From: JAOUEA01 sp963762075
GTDB taxonomy: Bacteria; Actinomycetota; UBA4738; HRBIN12
NCBI GenBank assembly: GCA_963762075.1
Contig: CAVXJC010000006.1
Coordinates: 186,001-250,000 of the forward strand
Direction of reading: 5' to 3'
DNA: 64,000 bases
Each line of letters starts with the position of its first letter. The first letter of the stretch is position 1. Below the pieces are notes generated by a model. The model was not told where the DNA came from and did not search any database. It saw only the letters and a list, made by a program, of their open reading frames with translations. Positions 1-8,843 of this stretch are shown piece by piece. The translations under genes were made by a program, and so were the position numbers.

Positions 1-1
1 T

Positions 2-136
2 CGCACACGTGCAAGGCACGCGAACCACGTGGAGAACAGGATCCTCGCCGCGGTCCGGGACCCGGAACGGATGCTGGTCTCGACCGAAGCGACACCGGCC
101 GCGCTTCTGACCATGACCCAGGCTGCGCTCAGCTGA
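2..136 (+). CDS. 3' end of an unidentified protein gene (partial)
   Basis: One frame is open from the window edge to a TGA at 134-136 and gives 44 residues ending MTQAALS. The codons look like the real genes nearby, with mostly G/C third positions, and the peptide is a plausible mix of charged and hydrophobic residues (RILAAVRDPERMLVSTEA). The start lies outside the window and no family is recognisable from this tail. The next gene begins 42 bases downstream behind its own promoter. Confidence 0.4.
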   Translation, partial: RTRARHANHVENRILAAVRDPERMLVSTEATPAALLTMTQAALS

Positions 137-165
137 GCGCCATCTGCCCGCGCGACGCCGATACT

Positions 166-171
166 TACACT
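166..171 (+). promoter_or_regulatory. -10-like hexamer TACACT of a leaderless gene
   Basis: TACACT is followed by six bases and the ATG at 178, with no Shine-Dalgarno sequence between them. This spacing would put the transcription start on or next to the A of the ATG. The same arrangement recurs at nine other genes in the window. Confidence 0.5.
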
Positions 172-177
172 CGTCGC

Positions 178-693
178 ATGTCCATCACCGCCTTGCGACC
201 CTTCCACGAGGGATGGGCCAAGCACCAAGCACTGGTCATCGATGCACTCCGGGGACTCACCCCTGAACAGCTCGACCTTCGGACCGCTCCCCATCAATGG
301 GCGATCTGGCAGTTGGCCGGGCACGTCGCCGGCTCGCGCGCGTATTGGTTCCACGACGTGCTTGGCGAAGGCGACCCATTGACCAGGAACCTCTTCCGCG
401 TCGAGAGCACGACCGTTCCAGGTCTCCCGTTGGAAGATGCCGGATGGGAAGACGACGAGGACCATCCCAGGGGCGTCCAGGAACTCGTGGACGGGCTCAG
501 GCGAACGTGGACCACCGTGGACGACTGCCTTCGACGCTGGAACGCCGAGGAGCTGAACGTCTCGGTCGAGCGATCGGATAGAACGCATCACCGAGGCTGG
601 GTCGTGTGGCACGTGATGGAGCACGACCTCCACCACGGCGGTGAGATATCGCAGATCCTCGGGAGCAACGGGCTGCCAGGCCTCGATGTCTGA
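178..693 (+). CDS. DinB-like four-helix metal-binding protein
   Basis: The 171-residue product is the usual length for the DinB/YfiT-like superfamily. His49 (in LAGHVAG), His149 and His152/153 (in HDLHHGGEI) fit the three-histidine metal site of these four-helix bundles. Members include thiol-dependent transferases such as bacillithiol or mycothiol S-transferases, as well as many proteins of unknown role. No signal peptide is visible, so it is cytoplasmic. The start follows TACACT by six bases, so the mRNA is probably leaderless. The gene stands alone. The family call is good; a specific thiol substrate is only a guess. Confidence 0.8.
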   Translation: MSITALRPFHEGWAKHQALVIDALRGLTPEQLDLRTAPHQWAIWQLAGHVAGSRAYWFHDVLGEGDPLTRNLFRVESTTVPGLPLEDAGWEDDEDHPRGVQELVDGLRRTWTTVDDCLRRWNAEELNVSVERSDRTHHRGWVVWHVMEHDLHHGGEISQILGSNGLPGLDV

Positions 694-1086
694 ACGACGA
701 CCGATCGCACCGGGCGATGGAACCTACACTCGCGCCTTCATGGATCCAGCTCCACCACCTCTCCCCGGACGAGGCGTGAAGAGGCTTCTCCTGAACGTGT
801 CGAGGTGTCGCACCTTTGCGATCGACGGCTCGCCCTGTGAAGGGTGATCAGCCGCTCCGCTCGAGAACCCTGCGCGCGGTCAGACCGTCGCCGAGCATCA
901 GGGCGTACCTTCCACCTGGAGTCGCGCTCGGGTTCCTCGTCCAGGAGCTCAGCGTGAACACCCATGGTTCCTCGACCGCGCTGCGGTCCGCAGAGGACAG
1001 CATCGCCAAGCGCCGACGAGTGCCATGCGCGCCTCACCGACCTCCATCGGCGTCAGCGTAGTTCCAGGCCGGCAACGCATCTACCG
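694..1086 (+). other. Intergenic stretch of about 390 bases without a confident gene
   Basis: Several frames are open but their products look like shadow translations (Arg/Ser-rich, no recognisable family). One short frame, 740-847 (35 codons), starts nine bases after a TACACT hexamer and might be a leaderless micro-ORF, but its peptide resembles nothing known to me and has no second line of support. Confidence 0.4.
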
Positions 1087-1092
1087 TATCCT
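1087..1092 (+). promoter_or_regulatory. -10-like hexamer TATCCT
   Basis: TATCCT lies seven bases before the ATG at 1100, which opens a ten-codon reading frame ending on the start codon of the exonuclease gene. It fits the leaderless promoter pattern of the window and would drive the exonuclease transcript. Confidence 0.4.
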
Positions 1093-1099
1093 CGGAGAG

Positions 1100-1132
1100 A
1101 TGAGCCTCGCGCGAATGGCGTCGATCTCGTGA
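1100..1132 (+). CDS. Ten-residue leader peptide coupled to the exonuclease gene
   Basis: The frame encodes MSLARMASIS and its TGA overlaps the GTG start of the exonuclease (GTGA at 1129-1132). It sits seven bases after TATCCT, so it could be translated from a leaderless mRNA and pass ribosomes to the next gene, which has no Shine-Dalgarno sequence of its own. Its existence is inferred from position only. A single-base indel that would make this the true N-terminus of the exonuclease is an alternative. Confidence 0.3.
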   Translation: MSLARMASIS

Positions 1133-2043
1133 CTCACAAACTCCTTCTGGACGTGTCGAGCCTCGCGTATCGGGCGTACTTCGCGATGAAGGACACGGTC
1201 CGTGCCCCCGACGGGCGATCGATGGGCGCTGTGCACGGGTATCTGGGCATGGTTACGCGGCTCGTCGCGACCCGCCGCCCGGACTCGGTCGTGCACGTGT
1301 ACGACCACGATTGGCGCCCGATGGCGCGTACATCGCTCTACGCCGGGTACAAGGCCGATCGCCCGCCCGAACCCGACGACCTCACACCGCAGTTCGTGCT
1401 CCTGCGCGGCATGCTCGAAGCCACCGGCGCAACCCAGGCTCACTCCCCCGACTGGGAAGCCGAAGACGCGATCGGTGCGATCTGCGCGCGCGGAGAGCCG
1501 ACCGATCGATTCGAGATCGTGAGCGGTGACCGCGATCTTCTGCAACTCGTGCACGACCCCGAGATCCGACTGCTGTACACCCTCCGTGGAGTGAGCGAGC
1601 TGCGCGAGTTCGATGAGGCGACGGTGCTCGAACATTACGGCGTGCCCGCAAGTCGCTACGCCGAGTTCGCGATCCTGCGCGGCGATCCTTCCGACGGCCT
1701 GCCGGGTGTTCGAGGAGTGGGCGAGAAGACCGCCCGCGCACTCGTGCAGTCCTACGACGGCATCGACGAGATGCTCGCCGACGCCGCAACCGGGCGACCA
1801 TCGCCCGGACCACTGAAAGGTTCGCCGGCTCTGCGCTCCCGGCTGCTCGACGCCGCCGACTATCTCGCCTCGATGCGACAACTGGTACCGATCAAGACCG
1901 ATGCGCCGCTCGAGGTGTGGGCCGGGGCCCGCGACGACGAGGTCGCGGACGAGCTCGCCGAGATCAACGGTCTGCGTGGTCCGGTTCGGCGACTCCGAGC
2001 CGCCCTCGACGGCATCGGCGCGGAGTCCACCTCCGGCGACTGA
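1129..2043 (+). CDS. 5'-3' exonuclease of the DNA polymerase I N-domain/FEN family
   Basis: The 304-residue protein matches the free-standing 5' nuclease domain of Pol I (flap and RNA-primer removal). Metal-site acidic residues are in place: D8 (LLLDVS), E110/E112/D113 (DWEAEDAIG), D134 and D136 (SGDRDLLQL), D186 and D189 (RGDPSDGLPG). The GYKADRP arch element is at 73-79 and the helix-hairpin-helix GVRGVGEKTA at 193-202. GTG at 1129 is chosen because the family consensus begins right there; extending upstream adds about 55 low-complexity residues. No polymerase domain follows. It is convergent with the next gene, leaving nine bases between stops. Confidence 0.85.
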   Translation: MTHKLLLDVSSLAYRAYFAMKDTVRAPDGRSMGAVHGYLGMVTRLVATRRPDSVVHVYDHDWRPMARTSLYAGYKADRPPEPDDLTPQFVLLRGMLEATGATQAHSPDWEAEDAIGAICARGEPTDRFEIVSGDRDLLQLVHDPEIRLLYTLRGVSELREFDEATVLEHYGVPASRYAEFAILRGDPSDGLPGVRGVGEKTARALVQSYDGIDEMLADAATGRPSPGPLKGSPALRSRLLDAADYLASMRQLVPIKTDAPLEVWAGARDDEVADELAEINGLRGPVRRLRAALDGIGAESTSGD

Positions 2044-2052
2044 GCGACCGAA

Positions 2053-4977
2053 TCACCGGCCGAAGCCGACGGTCTTGTCGCCCTTCTTACGTGATGCGGT
2101 CAGCGCGAGCCGTGTGCGAAGGCTCTGTGCCGCCTTCGAGGCCTCGCCCTCCGGTACACCCGGCTCATCATCATCATCCATCGCGTTCGAGGGGTCAGAT
2201 GAGGACTCGCTCTGAGCGGAGGCGCGACGAAGCCGGCCGGACATGCTCTCGAGCTCGGCTTCGAGCCGCGCGATCTCGTTCAAGAGCACGTGCGTATCGG
2301 GGCTCGAGGAAGCGTCTCCATGTTCTTGGACCGGGATCGATCCCGTGGCGCGCCGCACGGCGTCGACCGCCTCCGCTCGAGCACGCTCGGTCGCCTTCGT
2401 CGCCTCGGCTCTGGCAGCCGCGATCTCGGTCTCAGCCCGTTCCTCGGCAGCTTCGGCCCGAAGTGAAGCCTCGGCGGCCTCGTTCTTGAAGGCCTGCGCC
2501 GACGCCGTCGCCTCGGCCAGTCTCACTTCGAGCTCGTGCGCCCTTCGTTCCACGTCGGAGGCGAGGCTGTCCGCCGCCTCGAACCGCTGGGCTGCCACGT
2601 GTTGAGCCTCGTCGGCGCGGGCTGCTGCAGCGTCGGCCTGGGCTCGAGCGGCTTCGGACGCGGTCTCGGCTTCGCGCACCCGGACCTCGGCTTGACGGAG
2701 TGCCTCATCGGCGGCGGCGGCCACGCGTTCGGCCTCTTCGGCGCGGACGAGCGCGGTCGCGGCATCGGCGCGAGCCGATCCCGCCTCAGCGGAGGCACCC
2801 TCGGCGCGTCTGGTGGCAGCGGCGACCTTCTCGTCCGCGGCGCGGACTCGACCTTCAGCTTCGGCCAGCGATGCCTTGAGATCGGCCAGTCGAGCCCTGA
2901 CTTCTGCACGATCGGTCTCGATGCGGTCGCGGGCCTCTGCTCGGGCGGTCTCGACGAGCTGCGCGGATTCGGTGCGCACGGACTCGAGCTCCGTTGTCAG
3001 TTCTTGGTGCCGACTTCGCTCCCGCTGGGTGAGTGCCTGCTGCTCCGCGAGTTCGGTGGCGAGCGATGTGGCTCTGGCGTTCGCCTCGTTTGCTCGAACT
3101 TCGACCTCGACGGTGCGGGCTTCGAGGGCGGCCGCGCGCGCACGCTCGCGGTCGGCTTCCGTCCGAGCCGAATCACGGGCCCTCTCCAGCTCGGCCAGGG
3201 ATCCGTTCGCCGTGAGCAGTTGGCCTTCGAGTTGGGCGACCAGCCCTTCCACGCCGCCCTTCTCCCCCAGGGCGCTTTCCAGTCGGGCTTCCGCATCGTC
3301 GGCGCGAGATCGCTGGGACTCGAGCTCGTCTGCGGACGCCGAGAGAGTGCGTTCGAGGTCGCCTTTCGCAACACGCTCCCCGTCCAGTGACGTTTCGAGA
3401 GTGGCGATCTGTCGCCGAGCATCGGCGGCGTCTCTCACAGAGTCGGCGAGCCGCGACTCGGCGGTCTCGGCTCGCGATTCGGCGGTCTCGGCTCGCGATT
3501 CTGCGGTCTCGGCTCGCGACTCTGCGGTCTCGGCTCGGGCCTGCGCTTCATCGGCACGCTTGTCGGAATCGGCCGCTCGAGCGAGACCCTCGGTGAGCCG
3601 AGACTCCGCTTCGGCGACGCGGGCCTCGACGTCGGCGTCCTTGGCGCGTTCCGCGGACATCAGCTCACGGACGGCCGTCGCCTCCCGCTCTGCGGCCTCG
3701 GCTCGGCGCTCGGCTTCCTCGATGGCCGAGCGATCGACGGTGAGCGTCTCCCCCACCTGCTCGAGCTGTTCCTCTGCTCGCGCGAGCCGCTGCTCGGATT
3801 CCGCCAACCGCCGGTCGGATTCCGCCTGGCGTTGATCGGAACCCTCGGCCCGCGCGAGCGCCTCGGCGAGCTCGGCACGAACGGACGCCAACTCGTCACC
3901 GGTCGCCCGATCTCGTTCGGCGCCGGCCTCGGCGGCTCGCAGCCCGTCCGCGAGCTCGCCGGCCCGGGCGTTCGCCTCTCGAGCCGCCGCCTCGGCCTCC
4001 GAACGGGCTGCGTTACTGTTCGCCAGCTCCTGCTCGAGTGCTGCGATGCGAGCCGTTGTCTCTGCGTCCGGCTCTGCGCGCGCCGACGCTTCCGTGTCCG
4101 ACACCTCGGCAACCGCCGTGCGAAGTCGTTCCATCTCCTCGTGGGCGACCTCGAGACCGGCTTCGGCGTGGACCGCTCGAACCTCGGCTTCACGCTCTCG
4201 CCCCCGCGCCTCGTCGGCCTGGCGTTCGATCTCGGCGATGCGCTCCTCGGCGGCCTTCGCGCGGTCCTCCGCTCTGGCCACGGCCTCGTCGGTCTTGGCG
4301 CGCTGAGCGGCGAGCGCGCGCTCGCGACCCGGAGAGATGAAGCCGCGGCTGCGCGACCCTGCGCCCGGCAGCGAAGCGATGAGCACGCACAGCAGTGATA
4401 GCGCCGCCCCCGCCGCCCCGGCGATGCGCAGCCGGGCCCACGGTGAGTCGGCACCGTTCGCGATGCGCTCATACCCTTGATCGACTTCGATCGCGCCGAG
4501 CGAGCGCTCCTGCCCGAGTCGAAGCGGAACGAAGGTCGCGAACACTTGCGCATCGCTCGACCGGACCGAGTCGATCCTCCCGATGCCGCGTGTCGCCGCG
4601 TACACGGCGTCGAGATCGGCGCTCACGGCGTCGGAGGCGTCGCCGGCGTCGGTCGAGAAGAGCAGGTCGCCCGCGGGCGACCACACCCGCACGCGGAAGG
4701 CGGTTCCGTCGACCAGCACACCTCGTTGTAGTCGTGAGAGCAGATCGCGGGCGGCATCACCGGCGATCGTGCCGGAGACGTCGGCGGGCTCCAGGACCGA
4801 CGCGACGCCCGCGTTCGCGAGACCCTTCGCGGTGATCTGCGCCTGGAGCTCGGCTTCCTCGAGCGCCCGGGCGCCCTGGAACGAGGCGCCGATGGCGATC
4901 CCGAGGCACACCAGGAAGAGGGTGACGAACGTGCGTCGTCCCCTTCGGATCGCATTCAATGCGCGGCCACCACTCAC
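2053..4977 (-). CDS. Membrane-anchored sensor-like protein with a very long coiled coil
   Basis: From the GTG at 4977 (GAGG ten bases upstream) the product has 974 residues. A transmembrane helix at about 16-32, an extracytoplasmic segment of about 150 residues with Cache-like strands (FRVRVWSPAGDLLFST) and a second helix at 184-204 are followed by about 750 residues almost wholly of Ala/Glu/Arg heptads, typical of a cytoplasmic coiled coil. An AETAESR heptad is repeated in tandem around the middle. No kinase, cyclase or HAMP motif is visible. The architecture suggests a stretch or ligand sensor, a scaffold, or a chromosome- or polar-organising protein; the function is unknown. Longer in-frame starts would run into the divergent lipoprotein gene. 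Confidence 0.75.
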   Translation of the reverse strand: MSGGRALNAIRRGRRTFVTLFLVCLGIAIGASFQGARALEEAELQAQITAKGLANAGVASVLEPADVSGTIAGDAARDLLSRLQRGVLVDGTAFRVRVWSPAGDLLFSTDAGDASDAVSADLDAVYAATRGIGRIDSVRSSDAQVFATFVPLRLGQERSLGAIEVDQGYERIANGADSPWARLRIAGAAGAALSLLCVLIASLPGAGSRSRGFISPGRERALAAQRAKTDEAVARAEDRAKAAEERIAEIERQADEARGREREAEVRAVHAEAGLEVAHEEMERLRTAVAEVSDTEASARAEPDAETTARIAALEQELANSNAARSEAEAAAREANARAGELADGLRAAEAGAERDRATGDELASVRAELAEALARAEGSDQRQAESDRRLAESEQRLARAEEQLEQVGETLTVDRSAIEEAERRAEAAEREATAVRELMSAERAKDADVEARVAEAESRLTEGLARAADSDKRADEAQARAETAESRAETAESRAETAESRAETAESRLADSVRDAADARRQIATLETSLDGERVAKGDLERTLSASADELESQRSRADDAEARLESALGEKGGVEGLVAQLEGQLLTANGSLAELERARDSARTEADRERARAAALEARTVEVEVRANEANARATSLATELAEQQALTQRERSRHQELTTELESVRTESAQLVETARAEARDRIETDRAEVRARLADLKASLAEAEGRVRAADEKVAAATRRAEGASAEAGSARADAATALVRAEEAERVAAAADEALRQAEVRVREAETASEAARAQADAAAARADEAQHVAAQRFEAADSLASDVERRAHELEVRLAEATASAQAFKNEAAEASLRAEAAEERAETEIAAARAEATKATERARAEAVDAVRRATGSIPVQEHGDASSSPDTHVLLNEIARLEAELESMSGRLRRASAQSESSSDPSNAMDDDDEPGVPEGEASKAAQSLRTRLALTASRKKGDKTVGFGR
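3452..3535. repeat. Four tandem copies of a 21-bp unit inside the coiled-coil gene
   Basis: Units start at 3452, 3473, 3494 and 3515 and differ only at C/T or G/T positions. Each encodes seven residues, AETAESR, exactly one coiled-coil heptad, so gain or loss of a unit lengthens the coil without breaking frame or register. Confidence 0.9.
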
Positions 4978-5126
4978 GCTCGAGTTACCTCGCTCACGTC
5001 CTGCTCGCCAGAACCTGTCCACCTTCCATCGGCCACGCGGGTGCCTTGCCTGAGCGCCGGTCCTCGATGCCACGTCGCGGGGTGTCGTTGCGGGTGGCAC
5101 CTGGGCCCCATACCCTCGCCTGAACG

Positions 5127-6066
5127 ATGACGTCACCCCGAGTCTGCGCCCCGAAGGCGGGCATCGATATCTGCCGTGGTCGCGGTGCTCGCGGTCATAT
5201 CGGCGGGATGCGACGACCCGACGCCGAGGGGATCGCCCGTATGCCGTCGCGGTTCCCCCAAGATCACCGTGTTCCAGGGGCCGGAGGGAACATGCATCGC
5301 CCGGAGCAGGGTGGTGGGCTACCGGTGCGACGACACCGACCCGCTCATCGTGTTCGATGCAGGAAGCGGGAACGAGCGGCGCTTCCTCGGCGGAGTGTTC
5401 ACGGTCGTCGTGCCACGGCTGCCCGAGGGCGCAGAGGTGATCGGTGTCGGCGACGGGGCGCAACTCGTGACCGTTGTCGGGGACGACCGCCGCCTCTACA
5501 CGGTTCGTGGCTCGTCGATATGGCGCTGGCTCGCACTGCCGGCCGCCTCGCAGCTCACAACCGATCCAGCACGGGTCTTCATGCTCGGCGACTCCCTGCT
5601 CGAGGGTGGCGCGCCCGCATTGCTATCGGCGTTGCCCGAATGGTCGATCGAGATCGACGCCGTTCCCGGCCGAGGGTCTGCAACGGGCGCGAGCATCGCC
5701 GAGGCGCGAGGCGCGAACGATCAGGTGGTCGTGGTGGAGCTCGGGACCAATGACAGGAGCGTCGGAGCCTTCGCGGACAATGCCAAACGCATCGTGTCGG
5801 CGTTCCGTGGTGTGCCACTCGTGCTGTGGCAGAACGTTGAAGGGCCTCCCGACCTCGTGGATGCAGATGAGATCAACGAGGCGATCAGCAAGCTCGCGGG
5901 GCGGCGGCCGAACGTCGCGATCGTCGACTGGGACGCAAGCGTGCCGGAGGAGTTCCTGTTCGACGGGGTCCACCCCGACCCCGCCCATCAAGACGCGATG
6001 GCCACACTGATCGCGCCGATGCTCCAGCGGTGGAGGACCGCTGCGACGCAGCAACCGAGCTGCTGA
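5127..6066 (+). CDS. SGNH/GDSL-hydrolase lipoprotein; start region probably carries a 1-base indel
   Basis: In the frame readable from GTG 5176 the protein has 296 residues: a lipobox (ISAGC, Cys12), an N-terminal beta domain of about 120 residues, then an SGNH hydrolase with GDS (Ser140), Gly-rich block II, GTND (Asn192) and DGVH (Asp264, His266), so the serine-esterase site looks complete. GTG 5176 leaves almost no charged n-region. Removing one C from the CCCC at 5136-5139 joins the ATG at 5127 in frame and yields MTSPESAPRRRASIS ahead of the hydrophobic stretch, a textbook lipoprotein signal. A TACCCT hexamer lies ten bases before that ATG. The product would be anchored outside the membrane, acting on an acyl ester or O-acetyl sugar; the substrate is unknown. 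Confidence 0.75.
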
Positions 6067-6091
6067 CCTGGCGCGGCGGCAACGACGAGGA

Positions 6092-6097
6092 TACGGT
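6092..6097 (+). promoter_or_regulatory. -10-like hexamer TACGGT
   Basis: It lies six bases before the GTG at 6104, without a Shine-Dalgarno sequence. It is one of the leaderless promoters of the window. Confidence 0.5.
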
Positions 6098-6103
6098 TAG
6101 ATC

Positions 6104-6548
6104 GTGAACCCGCAGATCGCTCCCCACGAAGCTCGGTCCTCTCCTGCGAGCGCGATCGCCAGGCACCTCGAGCACGCTCGCATGGGCCTCGACCGGCTCA
6201 CCGCGGAACAGGCGTTCGCCGAGATGGCGGCCGGGGCGCTGCTCGTCGATACCCGTACGTTCGAGCAGCGACGTGTGCAAGGCGACGTGCCAGGAGCTCT
6301 CTGCATCGACCGCACGGTGCTCGAATGGCGCCTCGATCCGACGAGCCAGTGGTGCATCAGCGAAGTCGAAGGCCCCGAGACACCGCATCATCCTGATGTG
6401 CCGTCAGGGCTACAGCTCGAGCCTCGCAGCGGCATCACTGCAGGCGATCGGGCTCGGCCGGGCGACAGACATCATCGGCGGCTTCGAAGCCTGGCGAGAG
6501 GCCGGGCTTCCCGTTTCTGCGTTCGTGGACCCCGGCGACCCCGCATGA
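6104..6548 (+). pseudogene. Rhodanese-like sulfurtransferase, frameshifted
   Basis: The first frame gives a rhodanese N-terminal half (LTAEQAFAEMAAGALLVDTRT, then the RRVQGDVPGALCIDR strand) up to about 6375. The catalytic loop CRQGYSSS and the C-terminal GGFEAWREAGLPV lie in the next frame. Dropping one C from the CCCC at 6373-6376 restores a continuous protein of about 147 residues reading EVEGPRHRIILMCRQG. All expected parts are present, including the active cysteine, so the gene may be intact in the organism and broken only in this assembly. Rhodaneses move sulfane sulfur; a partner is not evident here. Confidence 0.7.
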
Positions 6549-6578
6549 GCCGGCCCGACGCCGGCCGTCAACCGGCGC

Positions 6579-7514
6579 TCACCCGGCGGGCGGGAGCGTT
6601 TCCGGCTCGGCGTAACCGGGGTCGCGCCGGGCAGCGCGAACCACGATCGCGGCGGTCGCGATCACGACGACGATGCCTCCGAGCGCGGTGAGGGCGCTCA
6701 GCCGTTCGTCGAGCAGCACCCAGGCCGCGATGGATCCGATCACCGGCTGCGACTGCAAGAGGAGGGAGCCCAGCCAGGCTTCGACGAACCGGTGCGACCA
6801 CGCGACCGAGAGATGCCCCAGCAAGCCGGGCACGAACGCGATCAGCACGATCCAGCCCCAATCCGAGGCATCGGGCGGGCGAAGGGAGGTGCCTGTCACG
6901 AGCGACATCGCCGTAACCGCGACGGCGGAGACGAGCATGACGCTCGCCATGTACTCCATGGCGGGCACGCGATCCCTCGCGCGCTTCGAGAACAGCCAGT
7001 AGGCGGTCCATGTCAGCACGCTGAGCGATGCGGCCGCATCGCCGGCGGGGCTCCAGGTCGGTGAAGCCTGCGACCCGATCGCCACGAGCGCGACGCCGAC
7101 GAACGACGAGCCGATCACGATCGCATCGCGTCGATCGAGGTGCTCGCCGAACCACCGGACGGCACCGATCGTGATGAAGACCGGGGCCAGCGCGCCGATG
7201 ATCGTCGCGTTCGCGACGCTCGTGAGCCGGAAGGCGGTGAAGGTCAAGACGATGTCGAAGGAGAAGAAGAGCCCGCCGAGCGCGGTCACCCGCAACGTGG
7301 CCCATGTGAGGCGACGGCCGGTCACGAGGAAGATCGCCGCGTAGAGCGCGACGCCGATCCACAGGCGGTAGCTGGCGAACGCCAGCGTCGGCATCTCGAC
7401 CTGCTTCAACACCAGCGGCACGAGGCCCCACACGACCGTCGTGAACGACAGCAGCCCGATGCCGACCGATCGACGGCTCCGCTCTTCGACTGGCGGCGCA
7501 ACTGCCTCGGTCAT
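6579..7514 (-). CDS. EamA/DMT-family membrane transporter
   Basis: The 311-residue protein has about ten hydrophobic helices in two EamA repeats, starting with SFTTVVWGLVPLVLK and ending before a polar tail. The length is typical of the drug/metabolite transporter superfamily, whose members export amino acids, purines or other metabolites. The ATG at 7514 follows TAACGT by six bases, so a leaderless mRNA is likely. It is convergent with the rhodanese gene, 30 bases apart. The substrate cannot be told from sequence. Confidence 0.85.
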   Translation of the reverse strand: MTEAVAPPVEERSRRSVGIGLLSFTTVVWGLVPLVLKQVEMPTLAFASYRLWIGVALYAAIFLVTGRRLTWATLRVTALGGLFFSFDIVLTFTAFRLTSVANATIIGALAPVFITIGAVRWFGEHLDRRDAIVIGSSFVGVALVAIGSQASPTWSPAGDAAASLSVLTWTAYWLFSKRARDRVPAMEYMASVMLVSAVAVTAMSLVTGTSLRPPDASDWGWIVLIAFVPGLLGHLSVAWSHRFVEAWLGSLLLQSQPVIGSIAAWVLLDERLSALTALGGIVVVIATAAIVVRAARRDPGYAEPETLPPAG

Positions 7515-7520
7515 GGCCCG

Positions 7521-7526
7521 ACGTTA
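7521..7526 (-). promoter_or_regulatory. -10-like hexamer TAACGT (minus strand)
   Basis: It is six bases upstream of the ATG at 7514 on the minus strand and lacks an accompanying ribosome-binding site. Confidence 0.5.
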
Positions 7527-7744
7527 CAGGGCGTGCTCGTTGACTCTGGCCGCCGGGCTGGAAATGCACATGCAAGGCGTTGCAACCAGCCAATCGTTGA
7601 TCCGCCATCCAGGGCTCCGCGAAGTGAGGACTACCGGCGAGCGGGATCGGCTTTGGGAGGGGCCTGAAGGAAGGCCGCCGGATGCGATTTTCTCTCGCGA
7701 CGCATCAAAGGTGCGTCGCACGAACCAGGAAGGAACCGGGAAAG

Positions 7745-8824
7745 ATGGATCCCAAACGACGGAAGCTGATCGGCAGTTCGATCGCCGCCTCGGCGCTCGT
7801 GCTCGCTCTCGGCGCGGCACCGATGATCGGGTTCGGGGCGGACCACCTCGATGCTCCGGGCACGACATCGCCGGACATGCGCCCTGACGGAGACATCAAT
7901 GATGTCTACGTCTTCGAGGGCAACAACGAAGGCCAGACGGCCATCGCGGTTTCGACGCATCCGGCCGCTGGAGCGATCGCACCGCTCGAGTATGCGACCG
8001 ACCTTAGGTACACGATAAAGGTCGATCGCAACGGCGACGCCCGGTCGGACTCGCAGTACACGGTGACGTTCGACAAGGCGCGCGACAACGGCCGACAGGC
8101 GTACAAGGTCGTTTGGCGCGCTGGCGACGAGCAGCAGCCGGTGGCCCACGGGCTGACCGGAGCGGTCAACGACGTGCGCGGCGGCGGGAAGGTCTTTGCC
8201 GGCCTTCGCTCCGACCCGTTCTTCTTCGACCTCGCGGGATTCCAGGGTTCGGTGCTAGGCATGGGCGACCGCCGGTTCTGTGACGGCGACAAGGTTGACT
8301 TCTTCGCCGAGCTGAACTCCAACGCGATCGTGCTGCAGGTGCCTGACAGTGCACTGGGACGTCACATCGGCGTCTGGGCCGTCACCACGACCGACGGTGG
8401 CGAACGAGTCGACCGCATGGGTCGTCCGGCGATCAACACGGTGTTCAACAGCGGGAACGACAAGAACCGGTTCAACAACGGTCATCCCGCATCGGACTAC
8501 CGTCGCTGGAGCGACAACGTGCGAGGCGTGCTCGCCACGTTCTCAGCCCTTGACACCGAGGGCGCTTACAGCAACGCCGAGACAAAGGCGCTGGCGCACG
8601 TGCTCCTGCCCGACGTGATCACCTACGACACTCGCACCGTGGCTGTCGGCCCGCTCAATGGCCGCGCACTCGCGGACGACGTGATCGATGCCGAGCTGAA
8701 CATCGTGACCGGTGGTTATCCCTTCGAAGGGCGTAACGGCACCGGAGCGATCACCGGCGATTGCATCGGCCCGCATGACGACTACATGAACTCGTTCCCG
8801 TACCTCGGAACGCCGCACGCGTAG
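7745..8824 (+). CDS. Secreted DUF4331 family protein
   Basis: The 359-residue product starts at the ATG behind GGAAGGAACCGGGAAAG. Residues 1 to about 32 form a signal peptide (DPKRRKLIGSS, hydrophobic core, then GFGADHLDAPG). DHLDAP followed by PDGDINDVYVF is the hallmark N-terminus of DUF4331, and the C-terminal VTGGYPFEGRNG also fits. The fold is thought to be all-beta and its function is unknown. It is followed in the same direction by a TPR protein and a NicO-type metal transporter, a combination that suggests an exported complex linked to metal handling. A strong hairpin follows the stop. Confidence 0.8.
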   Translation: MDPKRRKLIGSSIAASALVLALGAAPMIGFGADHLDAPGTTSPDMRPDGDINDVYVFEGNNEGQTAIAVSTHPAAGAIAPLEYATDLRYTIKVDRNGDARSDSQYTVTFDKARDNGRQAYKVVWRAGDEQQPVAHGLTGAVNDVRGGGKVFAGLRSDPFFFDLAGFQGSVLGMGDRRFCDGDKVDFFAELNSNAIVLQVPDSALGRHIGVWAVTTTDGGERVDRMGRPAINTVFNSGNDKNRFNNGHPASDYRRWSDNVRGVLATFSALDTEGAYSNAETKALAHVLLPDVITYDTRTVAVGPLNGRALADDVIDAELNIVTGGYPFEGRNGTGAITGDCIGPHDDYMNSFPYLGTPHA

Positions 8825-8843
8825 TCGCACAAGCGACCGGTCA

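Noticed and set aside
740..847. 35-codon frame nine bases after TACACT
   Set aside because: Promoter-like hexamer only; the peptide lacks any second line of support.
738..1037. 99-codon minus-strand frame in the gap before the exonuclease gene
   Set aside because: Arg/Ser-rich shadow-type product, no ribosome-binding site and no family.
3452..3535. Tandem repeat considered as a CRISPR array or minisatellite outside genes
   Set aside because: The units are contiguous without spacers and encode exact heptads of the coiled coil.
2243..4553. Several long open frames antisense or out of frame to the coiled-coil gene
   Set aside because: Repetitive Ala/Glu/Arg codons keep alternative frames open; their products are low-complexity Ser/Arg shadows.
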